DNA of 64,000 nucleotides, taken from assembly GCA_030248215.1 (NCBI GenBank), contig JASANG010000753.1:310001-374000 (forward strand). The letters are read 5' to 3'. A program made the translations under genes and the position numbers. The stretch is from Enoplolaimus lenunculus (lineage: Eukaryota; Nematoda; Enoplea; Enoplida; Thoracostomopsidae). Shown in pieces: positions 12,601 through 25,059 of the stretch; positions within the stretch are counted from its first letter, which is position 1, and each line of letters starts with the position of its first letter. Below the pieces are notes generated by a model. It did no database searches. It saw only the letters and a program-made list of their open reading frames with translations, and was not told the DNA's origin.

Positions 12601-15600
12601 TTTGTGAACGTGCGTGTATTGGAATTGGACATTAAAGGTATTTCAAATTACTCTGTGAAGTAAAATTTAACGAAACTAAATCATGTTAAATTAAAATACA
12701 CGCAAACTATTTTGTTTCTAATTTACCCTATTTTCCGGAATTGAATCAGCCCTTTCCACACAGCAACATTCTTTAATGTGGATGATGCATTAGAGCTTGT
12801 CCACTTAAAACGGAAAAGCTTGTTGCGATTCATATACTTTCTCCACTTAAAACGGAAAAGCGTGTTTACATAATAGCGTTTTGATAAGTAGGCGATTCAT
12901 AGACTTTCTCCACTTAAAACGGAAAAGCTTGTTTACATAATAACATTTTAGTACGTAGGCGATTCATTTTAGAGTTTCCCCACTTAAAACGAAAAAGCGT
13001 GATTACACAATAGCGTTTTGATACACAGGCGATTCATTTCAGAGTTTCTCCACTTAAAACGAAAAAGTGTGAATACATAATAGCGTTTTGATACGCAGGC
13101 GATTCAGTTTAGAGTTTTCTCGTTAAAATGGAAAACTTGCTTACCTAATAGCGTTTTGATACGCAGGCGATTCATTTTAGAGTTTCTCCACATAAAACGG
13201 AAAAGCGTGTTTACGTAATAGCGTTTTTATACACAGGAGATTCATTTTATAGTTTCTAAACTTAAAGCGGAAAAGCTCGTTTACATAATAGCGTTCTGAT
13301 ACGCAGGCGGTCCATTTTAGAGTTTCTCCACTTAAAACGGAAAACTTGTTTACGTAATAGCGTTTTGATAAGTAGGCAATTCATAGAATTTCTCCACTTA
13401 AAACGGAAAAGCGTGATTACATAACAGGCGATTCATTTTAGAGTTTCTCCACATAAAACGGAAAAGCGTGTTTACGTAATAGCGTTTTTATACACAGGAG
13501 ATTCATTTTATAGTTTTTAAACTTAAGCTCGTTTACATAATAGCGTTTTGATACGCAGGCGGTCCATTTTAGAGTTTCTCCACTTAAAACGGAAAACTTG
13601 TTTACGTAATAGCGTTTTGATAAGTAGGCGATTCATAGAATTTCTCCACTTAAAACGGAAAAGCGTGATTACATAATAGCGTTTTGATACACAGGCGATT
13701 CATTTTAGAGTTTATCCGCTTAAAACGAAAAAGCGTGATTACATAATAGCGTTTTGATACGCAAGTGATTCATTTTAGAGCTTGTCCACTTAAAGCGGAA
13801 AAGCTTGTTGCGATTCATATACTTTCTCCACTTAAAACGGAAAAGCGTGTTTACATAATAGCGTTTTGATAAGTAGGCGATTCATAGACTTTCTCAACTT
13901 AAAACGGAAAAGCTTGTTTACATAATAACAGTTTAGTACGTAGGCGATTCATTTTAGAGTTTCTCCACTTAAAACGAAAAAGCGTGATTACACAATAGCG
14001 TTTTGATACACAGGCGATTCATTTCAGAGTTTCTCCACTTAAAACGAAAAAGCGTGAATACATAATAGCGTTTTGATATGCAGGCGATTCATTTTACAGT
14101 TTCTCCACTTAAAGCAGAAAACTTGTTTGCGTAATGGTGTTCTGATACGCAGGGATTCATTTTAGAGTTTGTCCACTTAGAACGGAAAAGCTTGTTGCGA
14201 TTCATATACTTTCTCCACTTAAAACGGAAAAGCGTGTTTACATAATAGCGTTTTGATAAGTAGGCGATTCATAGACTTTCTCCACTTAAAACGAAAAAGC
14301 TTGTTTACATAATAACATTTTAGTACGTAGGCGATTCATTTTAGAGTTTCCCCACTTAAAACGAAAAAGCGTGATTACACAATAGCGTTTTGATACACAG
14401 GCGATTCATTTCAGAGTTTCTCCACTTAAAACGAAAAAGTGTGAATACATAATAGCGTTTTGATACGCAGGCGATTCAGTTTAGAGTTTTCTCGTTAAAA
14501 TGGAAAACTTGCTTACCTAATAGCGTTTTGATACGCAGGCGATTCATTTTAGAGTTTCTCCACATAAAACGGAAAAGCGTGTTTACGTAATAGCGTTTTT
14601 ATACACAGGAGATTCATTTTATAGTTTCTAAACTTAAAACGGAAAAGCTCGTGTACATAATAGCGTTTTGATACGCAGGCGGTCCATTTTAGAGTTTCTC
14701 CACTTAAAACGGAAAACTTGTTTACGTAATAGCGTTTTGATAAGTAGGCGATTCATAGAATTTCTCCACTTAAAACGGAAAAGCGTGATTACATAACAGG
14801 CGATTCATTTTAGAGTTTCTCCACATAAAACGGAAAAGCGTGTTTACGTAATAGCGTTTTTATACACAGGAGATTCATTTTATAGTTTCTAAACTTAAAA
14901 CGGAAAAGCTCGTTTACATAATAGCGTTTTGATACGCAGGCGGTCCATTTTAGAGTTTCTCCACTTAAAACGGAAAACTTGTTTACGTAATAGCGTTTTG
15001 ATAAGTAGGCGATTCATAGAATTTCTCCACTTAAAACGGAAAAGCGTGATTACATAATAGCGTTTTGATACGCAAGTGATTCATTTTAGAGCTTGTCCAC
15101 TTAAAACGGAAAACCTTGTTGCGATTCATATACTTTCTCCACTTAAAACGGAAAAGCGTGTTTACATAATAGCGTTTTGATAAGTAGGCGATTCATAGAC
15201 TTTCTCAACTTAAAACGGAAAAGCTTGTTTACATAATAACAGTTTAGTACGTAGGCGATTCATTTTAGAGTTTCTCCACTTAAAACGAAAAAGCGTGATT
15301 ACACAATAGCGTTTTGATACGCAAGTGATTCATTTTAGATCTTGTCCACTTAAAACGGAAAAGCTTGTTGCGATTCATATACTTTCTCCACTTAAAACAG
15401 AAAAGCGTGTTTACATAATAGCGTTTTGATAAGTAGGCGATTCATAGAATTTCTCCACTTAAAACGGAAAAGCGTGATTACATAATAGCGTTTTGATACG
15501 CAAGTGATTCATTTTAGAGCTTGTCCACTTAAAACGGAAAAGCTTGTTGCGATTCATATACTTTCTCCACTTAAAACGGAAAAGCGTGTTTACATAATAG

Positions 15601-18600
15601 CGTTTTGATAAGTAGGCGATTCATAGAATTTCTCCACTTAAAACGGAAAAGCGTGATTACATAATAGCGTTTTGATACGCAAGTGATTCATTTTAGAGCT
15701 TGTCCACTTAAAACGGAAAAGCTTGTTGCGATTCATATACTTTCTCCACTTAAAACGGAAAAGCGTGTTTACATAATAGCGTTTTGATAAGTAGGCGATT
15801 CATAGACTTTCTCCCCTTAAAACGGAAAAGCTTGTTTACATAATAACAGTTTAGTACGTAGGCGATTCATTTTAGAGTTTCTCCACTTAAAACGAAAAAG
15901 CGTGATTACACAATAGCGTTTTGATACACAGGCGATTCATTTCAGAGTTTCTCCACTTAAAACGAAAAAGCGGCGAATACATAATAGCGTTTTGATATGC
16001 AGGCGATTCATTTTACAGTTTCTCCACTTAAAGCAGAAAACTTGTTTGCGTAATGGTGTTCTGATACGCAGGGATTCATTTTAGAGTTTGTCCACTTAAA
16101 ACGGAAAAGCTTGTTGCAATTCATATAGTTTCTCCACTTAAAACGGAAAAGCGTGCTTACATAATAGCGTTTTGATAAGTAGGCGATTCATAAAGATTCT
16201 CCACTTAAAACGGAAAAACGTGTTTACATAATAGGGTTTTGATAAGTAGGCAAATCATTTTACGGTTTCTTAACTTAAAACTTAAAAGCGCGTTTACCTA
16301 ATAGCGTTTTGATACGCATGCGATTCATTTAAGAGTTTCTAAACTTAAAGGTTCTAAACTGGTGGACTCATACAGTTGAGCACGTAAAAATTTGCACAAA
16401 AGTATGGTCCGTCGAATGATAAGCTTAACTTTATAAGTTTCAAAGCCTCCCAAATTCTAGCCTACTTGCGATACGTGTTAACCAGAGGTGGAACCTATCG
16501 AGAAATGGCCTTCGGGTCGAGCGAATGGCCGGCGTTTTTCAATTACCGTTTACTGCCTACATTATTTAGAATGTTGCAACTGTTGTGATCTAAGAGAAAT
16601 GATTTCAAAATCGTACGTACGTTTTAAACCGAAAACCACTACGATAGTTTTAACAACTACCACGCAATTTCGTTGTAAGAAATGCTATCAAGTACTCAAT
16701 TTTAATGAAAAACCATTTCATTTCAGCTGAATTTCATTGCAGTGCAAACATTATGCCATCAAAAACAAAATTGCCACTGGCCGAGCCGACTGTCCAACTA
16801 TGCAGTAAACACAAGCCACTGAGTTAATTTTTTGCCAAATATATACATTTCACTCACTTCTGAATACGACGCAAATAAAATTTGCTTTCAGCAACCAGCA
16901 CAATTCATCACCCATCCTTAATTTTTCATAAATACTTAGCTATTCAACTAAATAAATTTTAACGTAATTACTTAGCTAATTAAACAGTTTTTTTAATTAT
17001 TACCTTCGAGTAGATCCAGTCGCAGAAAACGTTAGAAAATCCGCTAAATCCATGAAATATTCCGCCTGCTGAAAAGTTGTTGGACGATAGCGTTTGAGCC
17101 ATTTCAATTTCGGCAATTGCATTTCTGGTGATACACTGCCACCGACTTGGTTCAGTCGTGGACGTTTGGTTGAATTAATCATTTCTGCTTCTGCCTGAAA
17201 GGAACAAAACTATGATAATTCCCAAACAACATCTATGACTACTTATAACGGTGTAAACGAATAGTAAAAATAACGCAAACGGATAGTGCTCCAAATATCG
17301 GAAACGGAAAACCGATATTTATATCCATGCACTGTAAATTCCAGTGAGTTGACTTTAACTCAGAATGAGTTGAATCACTCAGTCTGAGTTAGGACTTTCA
17401 GTAACAGTTGATTAATCAATTCATTGGAATTTGCAGTGTCTGTACTCGACGTTCTATTTTTCTACCAATCACAATTAAGGCAAGTATGTAACCTCTAGCG
17501 ACTGATGCTGACATTCTGGGTTAAAATCTGCTCCAAAAACTGGAGTTGTGAGTTAGGTTTTATATAACCTAATCAGAAATAAGGCGCAGCATTAAACCTT
17601 ATTTTGAACTGTTCAACTTCTGGATTTGGCAAAATTTTCGAACTCACCTTTGCCCGATGGTCCATCCACATAACGATATCATACTTTGAATCATCAGAAG
17701 CAGCTAGTTCACAGCCTAAAAATGCTACTAAAATATGATTATATAACTTAAAAAAAGCAATCGAATTCGACAAGAAAATTCCTTACGCTGGCAATACTAG
17801 AAACGCAAACTCTTCCGAATTAAAACGTGGTAGCAAATTTCTTTGCTAACCGTGCGCTTACAAAAAGTACTAATAGCTATGATTATCCCTTCACTAAATT
17901 AGAAACATAAATAGTGGAAATACGTCAATTTTATGGCCGTAATTTATGGATAAGGAAAAAATGGTTCTAAGTAGTGCCCCAATACGCCTCAGGAAGTCCC
18001 TAAAGGGGCCACACGATACCCTAAATGTTAAAATATCTACTCGTCTTGTGATCCCACCATCAATCGCATAAAAATATTTTTGTAAAACAAACCTTTAACC
18101 TGGAGGTCATAATTGGAATCCGACGGTTTTAATCCTGTAGCTACACTGTAAAAAATGGTGAGTCAAATTGACTCTCTCGGAAATAGGCTTTTCTTCACTA
18201 CGCAAACTGAGTCAAATTCGACTCGGCCAGAGTCAAACGTGCGACATACTGAATCGAATTTGACTCTGGTGGAGTCGAATTTGACTCAATTTGTGTATTC
18301 AGGAAAAGCCTATTTCCGAGAAAGTCAATTTGACTCCACATTTTTTGCACTGTATGCAATTGTATCGGTAGTAATCATTTTCTTTAGACTTAGGGCTTTC
18401 GATTAATATATTGTTTGAATAATTTGCTCAAATTTGTCAAATTACAAAACAGCTAATAGAAATTTTAATGTCATAAATGCGAGACTGACTATATTTGGCA
18501 TATTTTTCCTGTATATATAGATACATACCTGGTTTTCCAACAATAACCAATGAACACGTCGCATCAAATCCAATGCCTTTGACACATTTGGCGTCCAAAT

Positions 18601-19522
18601 TGTTTTGTTCGACCAAATTCGCAACCTAAAAGTAAATGAGTAAAAACGAATACCAACAAATACCAGAGTCAATTAAAACGATTAAAAACAGCCGAAATAG
18701 AAAGTAGACGACGAATATTTCATTGCACCATAAAACAGTCGAGAATACAGCCAAATGTTATATTTTCCTTCCTCAGAGGAATACTTTCCACCGTAATACG
18801 CTACTGTTACGACCCTAAAAGTAAACATTGGTCAAAACGCCGATGATTCGCCTGAAGTAAAGCCAAAAGGAACACTAAATTTTCATTCAAAATGAACATT
18901 TAACAACTTTTTTGCCTGAAACCCATATTTAAACGGTTCATTTTAATCAATTTGTATTTTTAAATTAAAATTATGAAAAACCGTAAAAAAATAGCCAATT
19001 GTAGATATAAATTCGGTCCAAAATCAGTTAAGTAAAGATTATCACTGTAAATTCCAGTGAGCTGATTAATCAACTCAGACAGCGAATCAGGCATTTCTCA
19101 TTGCTTCTGAGTTAAAAACAGTAAACATTAACTCGCTCTAAGTTGATTTAATTCCAGGTGAATTAATTAATTAACTCAGAATGAGTTCATTCAATTCAGA
19201 ATTCTGAGTTCTGAAAAACCAAATTCAGAGCTCACACTTTTGAGTGGATTCAAGTCTCATTCTGAGTTAAAATCAACTCACTGGAATTTACTGTGTATTA
19301 ATCACACGCTTTTACCGCTTTACAAACCGCTGACCATATCTCGACCGACGATTGTTCATAAAATTCGGGCCTATGATTTCTGACACCGACCGAAACGACC
19401 GCTGGCCCATAAACGACGCCATTTCTGCCCTGCAAATTAGTCCCAACCGCAATTGCCCGAACACTTCGTGATCCGACATCGACACCGATAAATATGTCTT
19501 CATTCATTTTTCTTTTATTCAC
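3617..19522 (-). CDS. FGGY: FGGY-family carbohydrate kinase, 8 exons
   Basis: Cytosolic ATP-dependent kinase of the FGGY family, which phosphorylates sugars or sugar alcohols; the metazoan branch is related to ribulokinase. Exons in transcript order: 19522-19316, 18625-18529, 17715-17648, 17194-17004, 7423-7344, 6575-6459, 5333-5059 and 4285-3617. Phases agree, giving about 567 residues against roughly 550 in human FGGY. Visible motifs are the N-terminal phosphate loop GVDVGSRSVRA, MWMDHRAK near residue 120, LCTVVCKW near 190, catalytic-type LIDAHAG (Asp about 263), SGTSACHM, EGGQS, HVWPDYAGNRSP near 406 and LCGGLQHN. The start could be Met1 or Met6. The exon 7 to 8 junction is least certain: the donor may be GTAGGC at 5058 or GTAGCT slightly downstream. 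Intron 4 holds the giant satellite. Confidence 0.94.
4337..4565. mobile_element. family D palindromic MITE-like element
   Basis: Family D starts CACTGTAAATTCCAGTGAG and ends with its complement, with arms rich in TTGATT, AACTCA and TGAGTT. This copy sits in FGGY intron 7 with a slightly worn right end. Confidence 0.7.
4750..4989 (-). mobile_element. family F element, right part
   Basis: Family F ends in CACCTCCGGTTGCACCCTG, preceded by repeated GGCTCCGG phrases and a conserved AT-rich body with CAGATATTGGCTAAAATTAAC. This copy lacks a clear left end. Confidence 0.6.
5394..5580 (-). mobile_element. family A MITE-like copy
   Basis: The ends are GGCAAATGTATAGAACAGG and CACTGATTTTTACATGCGCC. 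It lies in FGGY intron 6, between exons 6 and 7, with CCTAAG-type hexamers inside. Confidence 0.7.
5759..5850. mobile_element. family F element fragment
   Basis: It begins GGGTACAACCGGAAGTGAAA and continues with CCGGAACC phrases before fading out. Confidence 0.45.
5930..6210. repeat. family I palindromic element, diverged
   Basis: It contains ACACCAGGTGACTTTTGAAG and GAGACTTTTTTGGCTTCAC, matching the cleaner copy at 48770-48930. The palindrome is only partly kept. Confidence 0.5.
6808..7191. mobile_element. family G MITE-like element, diverged copy
   Basis: Family G has inverted ends ACTGTAGTGACCCGAA with AAGAGGGG. This copy has GAGGGTAATACCCTATTATTC at its left and CCACCCTCATG then GGGTTACTGTAGT at its right. 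It lies just downstream of FGGY exon 5 in the transcript sense. Confidence 0.55.
7574..10582. repeat. 70-bp satellite, block 1, in FGGY intron 4
   Basis: The unit is about 70 bp: GTTTACATAATAGCGTTTTG, ATACGCAGGCGATTCATTTT, AGAGTTTCTCCACTTAAAAC, GGAAAAGCGT. Roughly 43 copies occur. The left part is diverged. From about 9300 rightwards, sets of several variant units repeat together, including a shortened unit CATAACAGGCGATTC. All short open frames here are products of the repeat. Confidence 0.95.
10583..12764. mobile_element. 2.2-kb inverted-ended insertion splitting the satellite
   Basis: Non-satellite DNA breaks the array. Its left end is GCTGTGTGGAGAAAAATGG with TTTGATTCAATTCC inside. Its right end, reversed, is GCTGTGTGGAAAGGGC followed by TGATTCAATTCC. 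This is most simply a DNA transposon derivative. I find no transposase: the longest frame (about 70 codons, 11230-11442 minus) is not recognisable. Hexamers like family A occur near 11450-11540. No clear target duplication is seen. Confidence 0.6.
12789..16348. repeat. 70-bp satellite, block 2, in FGGY intron 4
   Basis: Same unit family as block 1, about 51 copies, with less divergence and clear multi-unit blocks. The stretch starting at 12789 closely repeats 9420-10320, and similar blocks recur near 14160-15060 and 15100-15900, so the array grew by copying segments of several hundred bases. Confidence 0.95.
17331..17439. mobile_element. short family D element
   Basis: It has complete ends CACTGTAAATTCCAGTGAG and TGGAATTTGCAGTG with a reduced middle. 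It lies in FGGY intron 3. Confidence 0.7.
18144..18354. mobile_element. family C palindromic MITE-like element
   Basis: It starts CACTGTAAAAAATGGTGAG and ends TTTTTTGCACTGT, nearly full length, in FGGY intron 2. Confidence 0.8.
19043..19295. mobile_element. family D palindromic element at the FGGY first donor
   Basis: It is full length with both ends intact (CACTGTAAATTCCAGTGAG; GGAATTTACTGTG). Its right end at 19295 lies only about 20 bases from the exon 1 splice donor at 19315. Confidence 0.75.
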
Positions 19523-19700
19523 AAGTAAACTAACTTTTTATTCTGTTTTAAAATTTTAATTTCCACTTTTCTACAATGGTCGGAATTCATGGTAAAAGTT
19601 TTCCCAGAGCCGGTCTAAGTACTTCCTGTCGCCAAGATAGACCCCTGGTTATGTTAAAATTTTACAGTGTCAGTCTAAATGCGTTTTGTATGCTTGATAC

Positions 19701-19843
19701 GGCCCACGTAACGATCAGGAGCGGAACGTTTTTCTATGGGACTAGAATAGAGTAAGCTTAAGCTTTAGACTAATTTTTGCTTGGCTTCGCCTTAGGAATA
19801 GTATGCTTATAATACTGTTCTGCCGTTGTGCTTTACACTGGCC
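19701..19843 (+). mobile_element. family A MITE-like copy
   Basis: The ends are GGCCCACGTAACGATCAGG and GTGCTTTACACTGGCC, with a short hexamer core. It lies upstream of the FGGY start. Confidence 0.75.
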
Positions 19844-20089
19844 CTTGATACGATTCCTACATTGGCAACTTCTTTACAACAAAGCTTGTGGGAGCCGGAG
19901 ATAAACTATTTTAGGTAGTAAACATTATATTAAACTTGATAACATGAAATTAGCAGAATTGTCAAAACATCGTTTTAAGCTGCGCTTTTGATAAATTTTG
20001 GCAATTAATGGGTCTAAAATTGCGTCAGAGGTACAGACAAACTCTACTGAGAGTGACACGATTTCATTAAAAATAACGACAAATGGTAC

Positions 20090-20300
20090 TACCAGCAGTG
20101 GCGGTGTACGGCGTAATTGTCTCCCTCCGAAAAATTAAAAGAGTGCAATTTTCCTCCCGGAAAAATTACACCGGTCACCGCGTAAAGTCACGGCGTTTTT
20201 CCCACCTTTAATTTTACCACCCGGAAAAATTACACCAACCAGGGCGTAATTTTTCCCTCGTAAAAATGACACAGGTTGAATTTTTTACCTCCGGACATTT
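20090..20300. repeat. repeats of GGAAAAATTACACC type
   Basis: Several imperfect copies of a phrase resembling CCCGGAAAAATTACACC with GGCGTAATT occur, some inverted. There is no coding frame. Confidence 0.5.
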
Positions 20301-21232
20301 TATGAGATACAAAAATGAGATGTTTATAAATCTAAGTTATTCGCAATGATCAATCATAAAGGTCATTGATTCAGTTTTTCCATGATTTAATCAACATAAT
20401 CAAAATGAATTTGTGAAAGTTTCTGCAGGCATATATTTTTACCAGGCATCGATTAGATATCCGGTTACGGTTTTTAATATCCGGTAGAAAACAACATGTG
20501 TATACCGTTCCGGTATACGGTGTAAACCTATCGGAACCGCATCTTTGGGGTTGTGGTTTCAAACATCATAAAACTGCTTTTTACACGTCGAATCTATAAA
20601 TATATTTTGAAAACACTGCAATTCCGGGCAAATCCAGAGTGTACACTGACAAGAAATGAAAAATCCACGCCAACAGTTAATCGTAAAATTCATAAAAACA
20701 TATTTTTGCACTACTCAAATACTTTCAACAGTGTACAAATTTATATCATATATCTGGTTAACACCCGGCTCCGGTTCCGCTGCAAAATTGGTCAATACCT
20801 GATTGTTAGGAAATTAAATTAATTCATAGAGAAAACATTGAAGTTGAAGGAAATCTTGAAATGGTAGTTCTTTCGTCGGAGGAAAATTAAAGGAACTTTT
20901 ATACGCCGTAACTGGTGCAAAATTTTTTGGGAAAATTATCCTGCCTAGACCAATAGATCCTCAAATAAATAAATACAGCACAAACGCAAAAATGACTACA
21001 TTTAGGAAAATGCATGAATAGTTTTCAATGCCGATATATCAGTGTGTAACCGGATATCCGTTTCCGTTATAGAAATAACGTATAAATTGTAACCAAAATA
21101 ATGCCTTAACTGATATTGTTTGGTGCTCAACAAATAAAATACAAAATACTTTACTTCTACAAAAGCAGGCAACGATAAATGTTTAGGAGACCACCATAAT
21201 TATTCCCTCGACATGGAGAGGTACACTATATA

Positions 21233-21593
21233 CCAGAGTCGGCAGAAAACGGCCCTTGCTCCAATAGAATTTCTGCCGGAAGTCCCGGCAATATCAATAG
21301 TAATTTTTTCTAATTTTGCAAAAATTGCATTGTTCGATGCGTTTTACCATAACTTTTGACACAATTTTGAGAAACAAATTGTCTGGATATCTAAACAAAT
21401 AAATCTGAAACCAAAAATTTTGACAACACTTTATAGATATTTGCTAAAATTAACAAATTAAACTTAAACATTATTTAACTTAAACTACATATAATTTCGC
21501 GTCACCTCCGGCTTCACTCTGGCTCTGGTGACTATCGTTCACCTCCGGCTCCGGTTTCGCTATTTTTCGCCTCTGGTTGCACCCTAAATTGTA
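21233..21593 (-). mobile_element. family F element
   Basis: It runs from a GCAGAAAACGG and CCGGAAGTCCCGGC region to CGCCTCTGGTTGCACCCTA, with the shared AT-rich body. Confidence 0.6.
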
Positions 21594-22074
21594 CAAACTA
21601 TTCTCTCGTACATAGTAAGACATTTACTAACCCAATTTGGTCCGCCAAATGCCGAACCTTACAAACAGTACGGTTGCAGCGAAAAGCCCAAACAAACAAG
21701 TAAACATACAATTTGAACCATGCAACAGCGGACACCACTAACTTTCTGTTTTACCTGCTATAATCCAGAGTAGGTTTGTTTGCCAGCATTTACAATCTTT
21801 GCCAGTTTTCCAACAACAATTAACGTTTGAACCAAATGTGTCGCTTCGCAATTATATTTCTAATCCATTGTAGCTGTTTAGTTATTTTCGCGTTCCATAT
21901 AATAAATCACCACACATACCGTAGAAATCACCATACTATAACCAGTTATCGAGTTAAACTCAAACTTGAATCCGTTTCCTACTGAGTACCGTTAATATAC
22001 GATGTGCAACTAATCGCAAACTGTTTTACGTGCAATCACAAAGTGCAATAATTACTCATATTTGTGCAGTGTAA

Positions 22075-22210
22075 AATCTTCACAAGACACGAGAGCCGCT
22101 TTGGTTGTGATCAAGCGTTAAGCTCCTGTTCCTATAGCGGACGAGTGATGTGGACTGGACCGCCTTCCAATCAAGAACTCGATTATTCGAATTCTACATT
22201 GGAAAAATGT
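22075..22210 (+). repeat. possible tRNA-derived SINE fragment
   Basis: It shares AAGCTCCTNTTCCTATAGC and a following GAGTGATGTGG phrase with the better copy at 51487-51650. The tRNA promoter boxes are poorly kept. Confidence 0.3.
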
Positions 22211-22348
22211 ATGAAATGCAACAAATACCACACAAAAAACGTTAAAAAATCAAACTAACAATTAAATTATTAAGCCATGTTTCCGAATTTAGTAAAACTA
22301 CTACGAATATAATCCAGCCTCGTATCAAATATGCGCCAGCCAAGGTGC

Positions 22349-22482
22349 AACCGGAATTTCGATTCCGATTAGTATTCCAATTCAAAACGAGTTCCTATTC
22401 CGATTCCGATTACAATTCCGGTATAAATTTGCTGTTCCGATAATACGATTCCGGTATAATCCAGTTCCGCTTTGCACCCTGG
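22349..22482. mobile_element. short family F element
   Basis: It has two good ends, AAGGTGCAACCGGAAT and TTCCGCTTTGCACCCTGG, around repeated ATTCCGATT phrases. Confidence 0.6.
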
Positions 22483-22959
22483 CGCCAGCTTTACACATCA
22501 GTACTATAAAACCTTCAATAATACTCCATATATATACAGCGCACAAACAACGAATAAGACACATCAATATCACCCAAAACAATACGTAAATACAGTTAAA
22601 ACAAGTAAAAACATACAAACAATCACGAAAAAAACTACAATACAATAAACCAATAATATTTCGTTCCTTTTTATGTGATGTCTTAATACACAGTGGCACC
22701 GAATCCACAATATCCGAACCGTAAATTTTTGCCGAATCCAAACCTTTGTTGCCACCCTGCTTAAATTCCTATTCGTTTATCGAACAGAAACCGTTCGGAT
22801 AACCTAAAATGGCAACCAACCAAAACGCAAAGCGATATCCTAAACACGAACCTAAAACATTTTGAAAACACACAAAATGTTTAGGGCAAACGGTTGACGA
22901 TGACTTTGTCTTCATACAATTTCTAGCCAGTAAGTCGGTTTTGAAAAGTTTAGCTACCG

Positions 22960-23085
22960 ATAGCCAATATCCGTGGGGCCTCAATGATGACGCCCACAAC
23001 TTCGTTTTGGACCGTTCCGTAAACACGCATCGTCGCCCTAAACATGGTAACAGGCCCGACCAGTATAGAATTGCGCAATGTTTAA
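22960..23085 (-). CDS. unrecognised exon-like open frame
   Basis: A GC-richer stretch stands out in AT-rich intergenic DNA. On the minus strand it reads NSILVGPVTMFRATMRVYG and then TVQNEVVGVIIEAPRILAIG, followed by a possible donor GGTAGCT. There is no convincing acceptor, partner exon or known family. The plus strand is also open here, so the coding strand is not certain. It could be a relic exon or chance. Confidence 0.2.
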
Positions 23086-24926
23086 TTCTTTGGTTCACAT
23101 GTTATCGAAACCCAAAGCGAACTGATGATAAAAGCAAGATGCTATTACGAACCACATTTGACAAAGCCGACACATAGCATACAGCCAGAATTTCAACTGT
23201 AGAAAATTCACTAATCTGACTTAACATTTTAAACCCGTCAGCATTCGAGGTGATACCAAATTTTACTAAGATAAAACTGACCGGAACGCAATGAATAAAC
23301 GCTAATAAGAACCGCAATGAATCAACGCGACAACAAAAAACTTTTACATAAAATTATAGTTGATGAGTTAGCAACTGGTTACCAGGCTGCAACTAGCGGA
23401 TATTTACGGTCGTGGTCTTGAATTTCAAAAAGGCTAATTTCAACAAGCGAACGGCTTTACCACCTTGGAGCGCTTGGATATTTGAGCAAGTCAAGAAGTT
23501 CAAGTTTTCATACACTGAAGTAAAAAAGAACAACATAAAATTTGCGCGACTCAAATATTTCAAACAATGCACAAATTTAGCTGCTACGTGTATCCCGTTA
23601 AAATCCGTTTCCGGTCACGGTATAACATTCACTACCCAGATATATCCCGTTGTTCCCTACTAGTGACTTAGTGTAACGCAATTAACTCATTAATTCCATT
23701 TTGAAATACACAATTAATTTATACTGCTGTGGTAATTTTTACAATCTCGTCTCATCGCTATTGACACATATCAAAATGTTACTTGGTTAATTAATGCATA
23801 TTATAGTACAGAAAGCCTAATTACAATAGCGTAAAAAATAAAATTATAAAAGCGAAACACCAAATACCAATCAAAATGCAATACCCAACTGGCAACGACA
23901 AAAATTGCAATCCAGTACATAACCACTGGCCAAAGTAGATTACGCTAAAACAAATAACCTAAAACCTACAACAAACGCCCATTTTCTCAAAAATGCATAG
24001 CACCTATCATCAGGTTGGCAATATAATCTTTAAATTTTTAAACAAATAAATATAAAAGTTCAACACTTACCAAACCTTTTGGATTTGAGATCTACCGTAT
24101 ACTACAACAACTGCGTTCATTTTGAGATCCACTAACTGCGCTAGCTCGTCAGCTTGAAAACCTATGCTTAACTGGTGATAGGTGCAATACCCAAGTATGG
24201 GCCATTAGCCCGATAAGCTGATCAAAATTAGCTTATCGTTACGTTCAAATTTAGGCAAAGTAACAAGAAAACCTTACATGCTCATCTACTGCGTTACGTT
24301 ATTTTCTCACAAAACAATCGAAAATCTTCTTTTCTTAGCCATGACATCAAATACTACAGCAGAATATTTCATAATTCTATTGCGAGGCATTCCATTTCAC
24401 CAGCTACTAATCTGTAAAACACAACCATACAGTTACATATAATATCAAAAGTTTGTTTACGTAATTCATAATTACAATGTACCGGAGTAAGAAATAAGTG
24501 AATTTCAATGAAACTCATACATAACTCAAACATAGATACAATGCTGTTTCAGCTGCAACACTATTCAGCAATCTTAATTCAAACAACGAATGCATGCAGG
24601 ATTTCATTTCAGGATATACCATTAATTGAATACTTTGACAGCGAGCAAAAACTGTTTTTGCCCTCCAAAAACCAGCAGGTAAGATAATTGTAAAAATATA
24701 AACGGTGCCTATTTCAAACATACTTCTAAAATATCGGGGTACAACATATTACCTGCGTAGAAACCTCGTACAATCACTGTATAGTTTGCTTTCATGCAAC
24801 ATCGACAAACATGGCAAGGAATAGGTATATGAAACATTCATGATTACGGTTGAACGCGGCACGCAGAAATCGCCACCAAACGCGGCTGCCACCGTTGTTG
24901 CTACAGCGGGCCATGTAAATCATCGA

Positions 24927-25059
24927 GGCCTGTCTACTAAATATAAGCCTAAACCTAAACCTAAATTTAAGCATACGCCTAAACATATGCCCAACACTAA
25001 TCACTAATCTTCCCAGTCATTAACAACCCCAGTTACCCTGTCTCACAGTAGACAGGCCC
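24927..25059 (-). mobile_element. hexamer-core element with GGCCTGTCTACT ends
   Basis: The ends are AGGCCTGTCTACTAA and CAGTAGACAGGCCC, inverted, with CCTAAACC-type hexamers inside. It resembles family A but has different termini. Confidence 0.55.

Noticed and set aside
7574-16348. A CRISPR-like array reading of the regular 70-bp repeats
   Set aside because: There are no unique spacers, units are contiguous, and the array sits in an intron of an animal gene.
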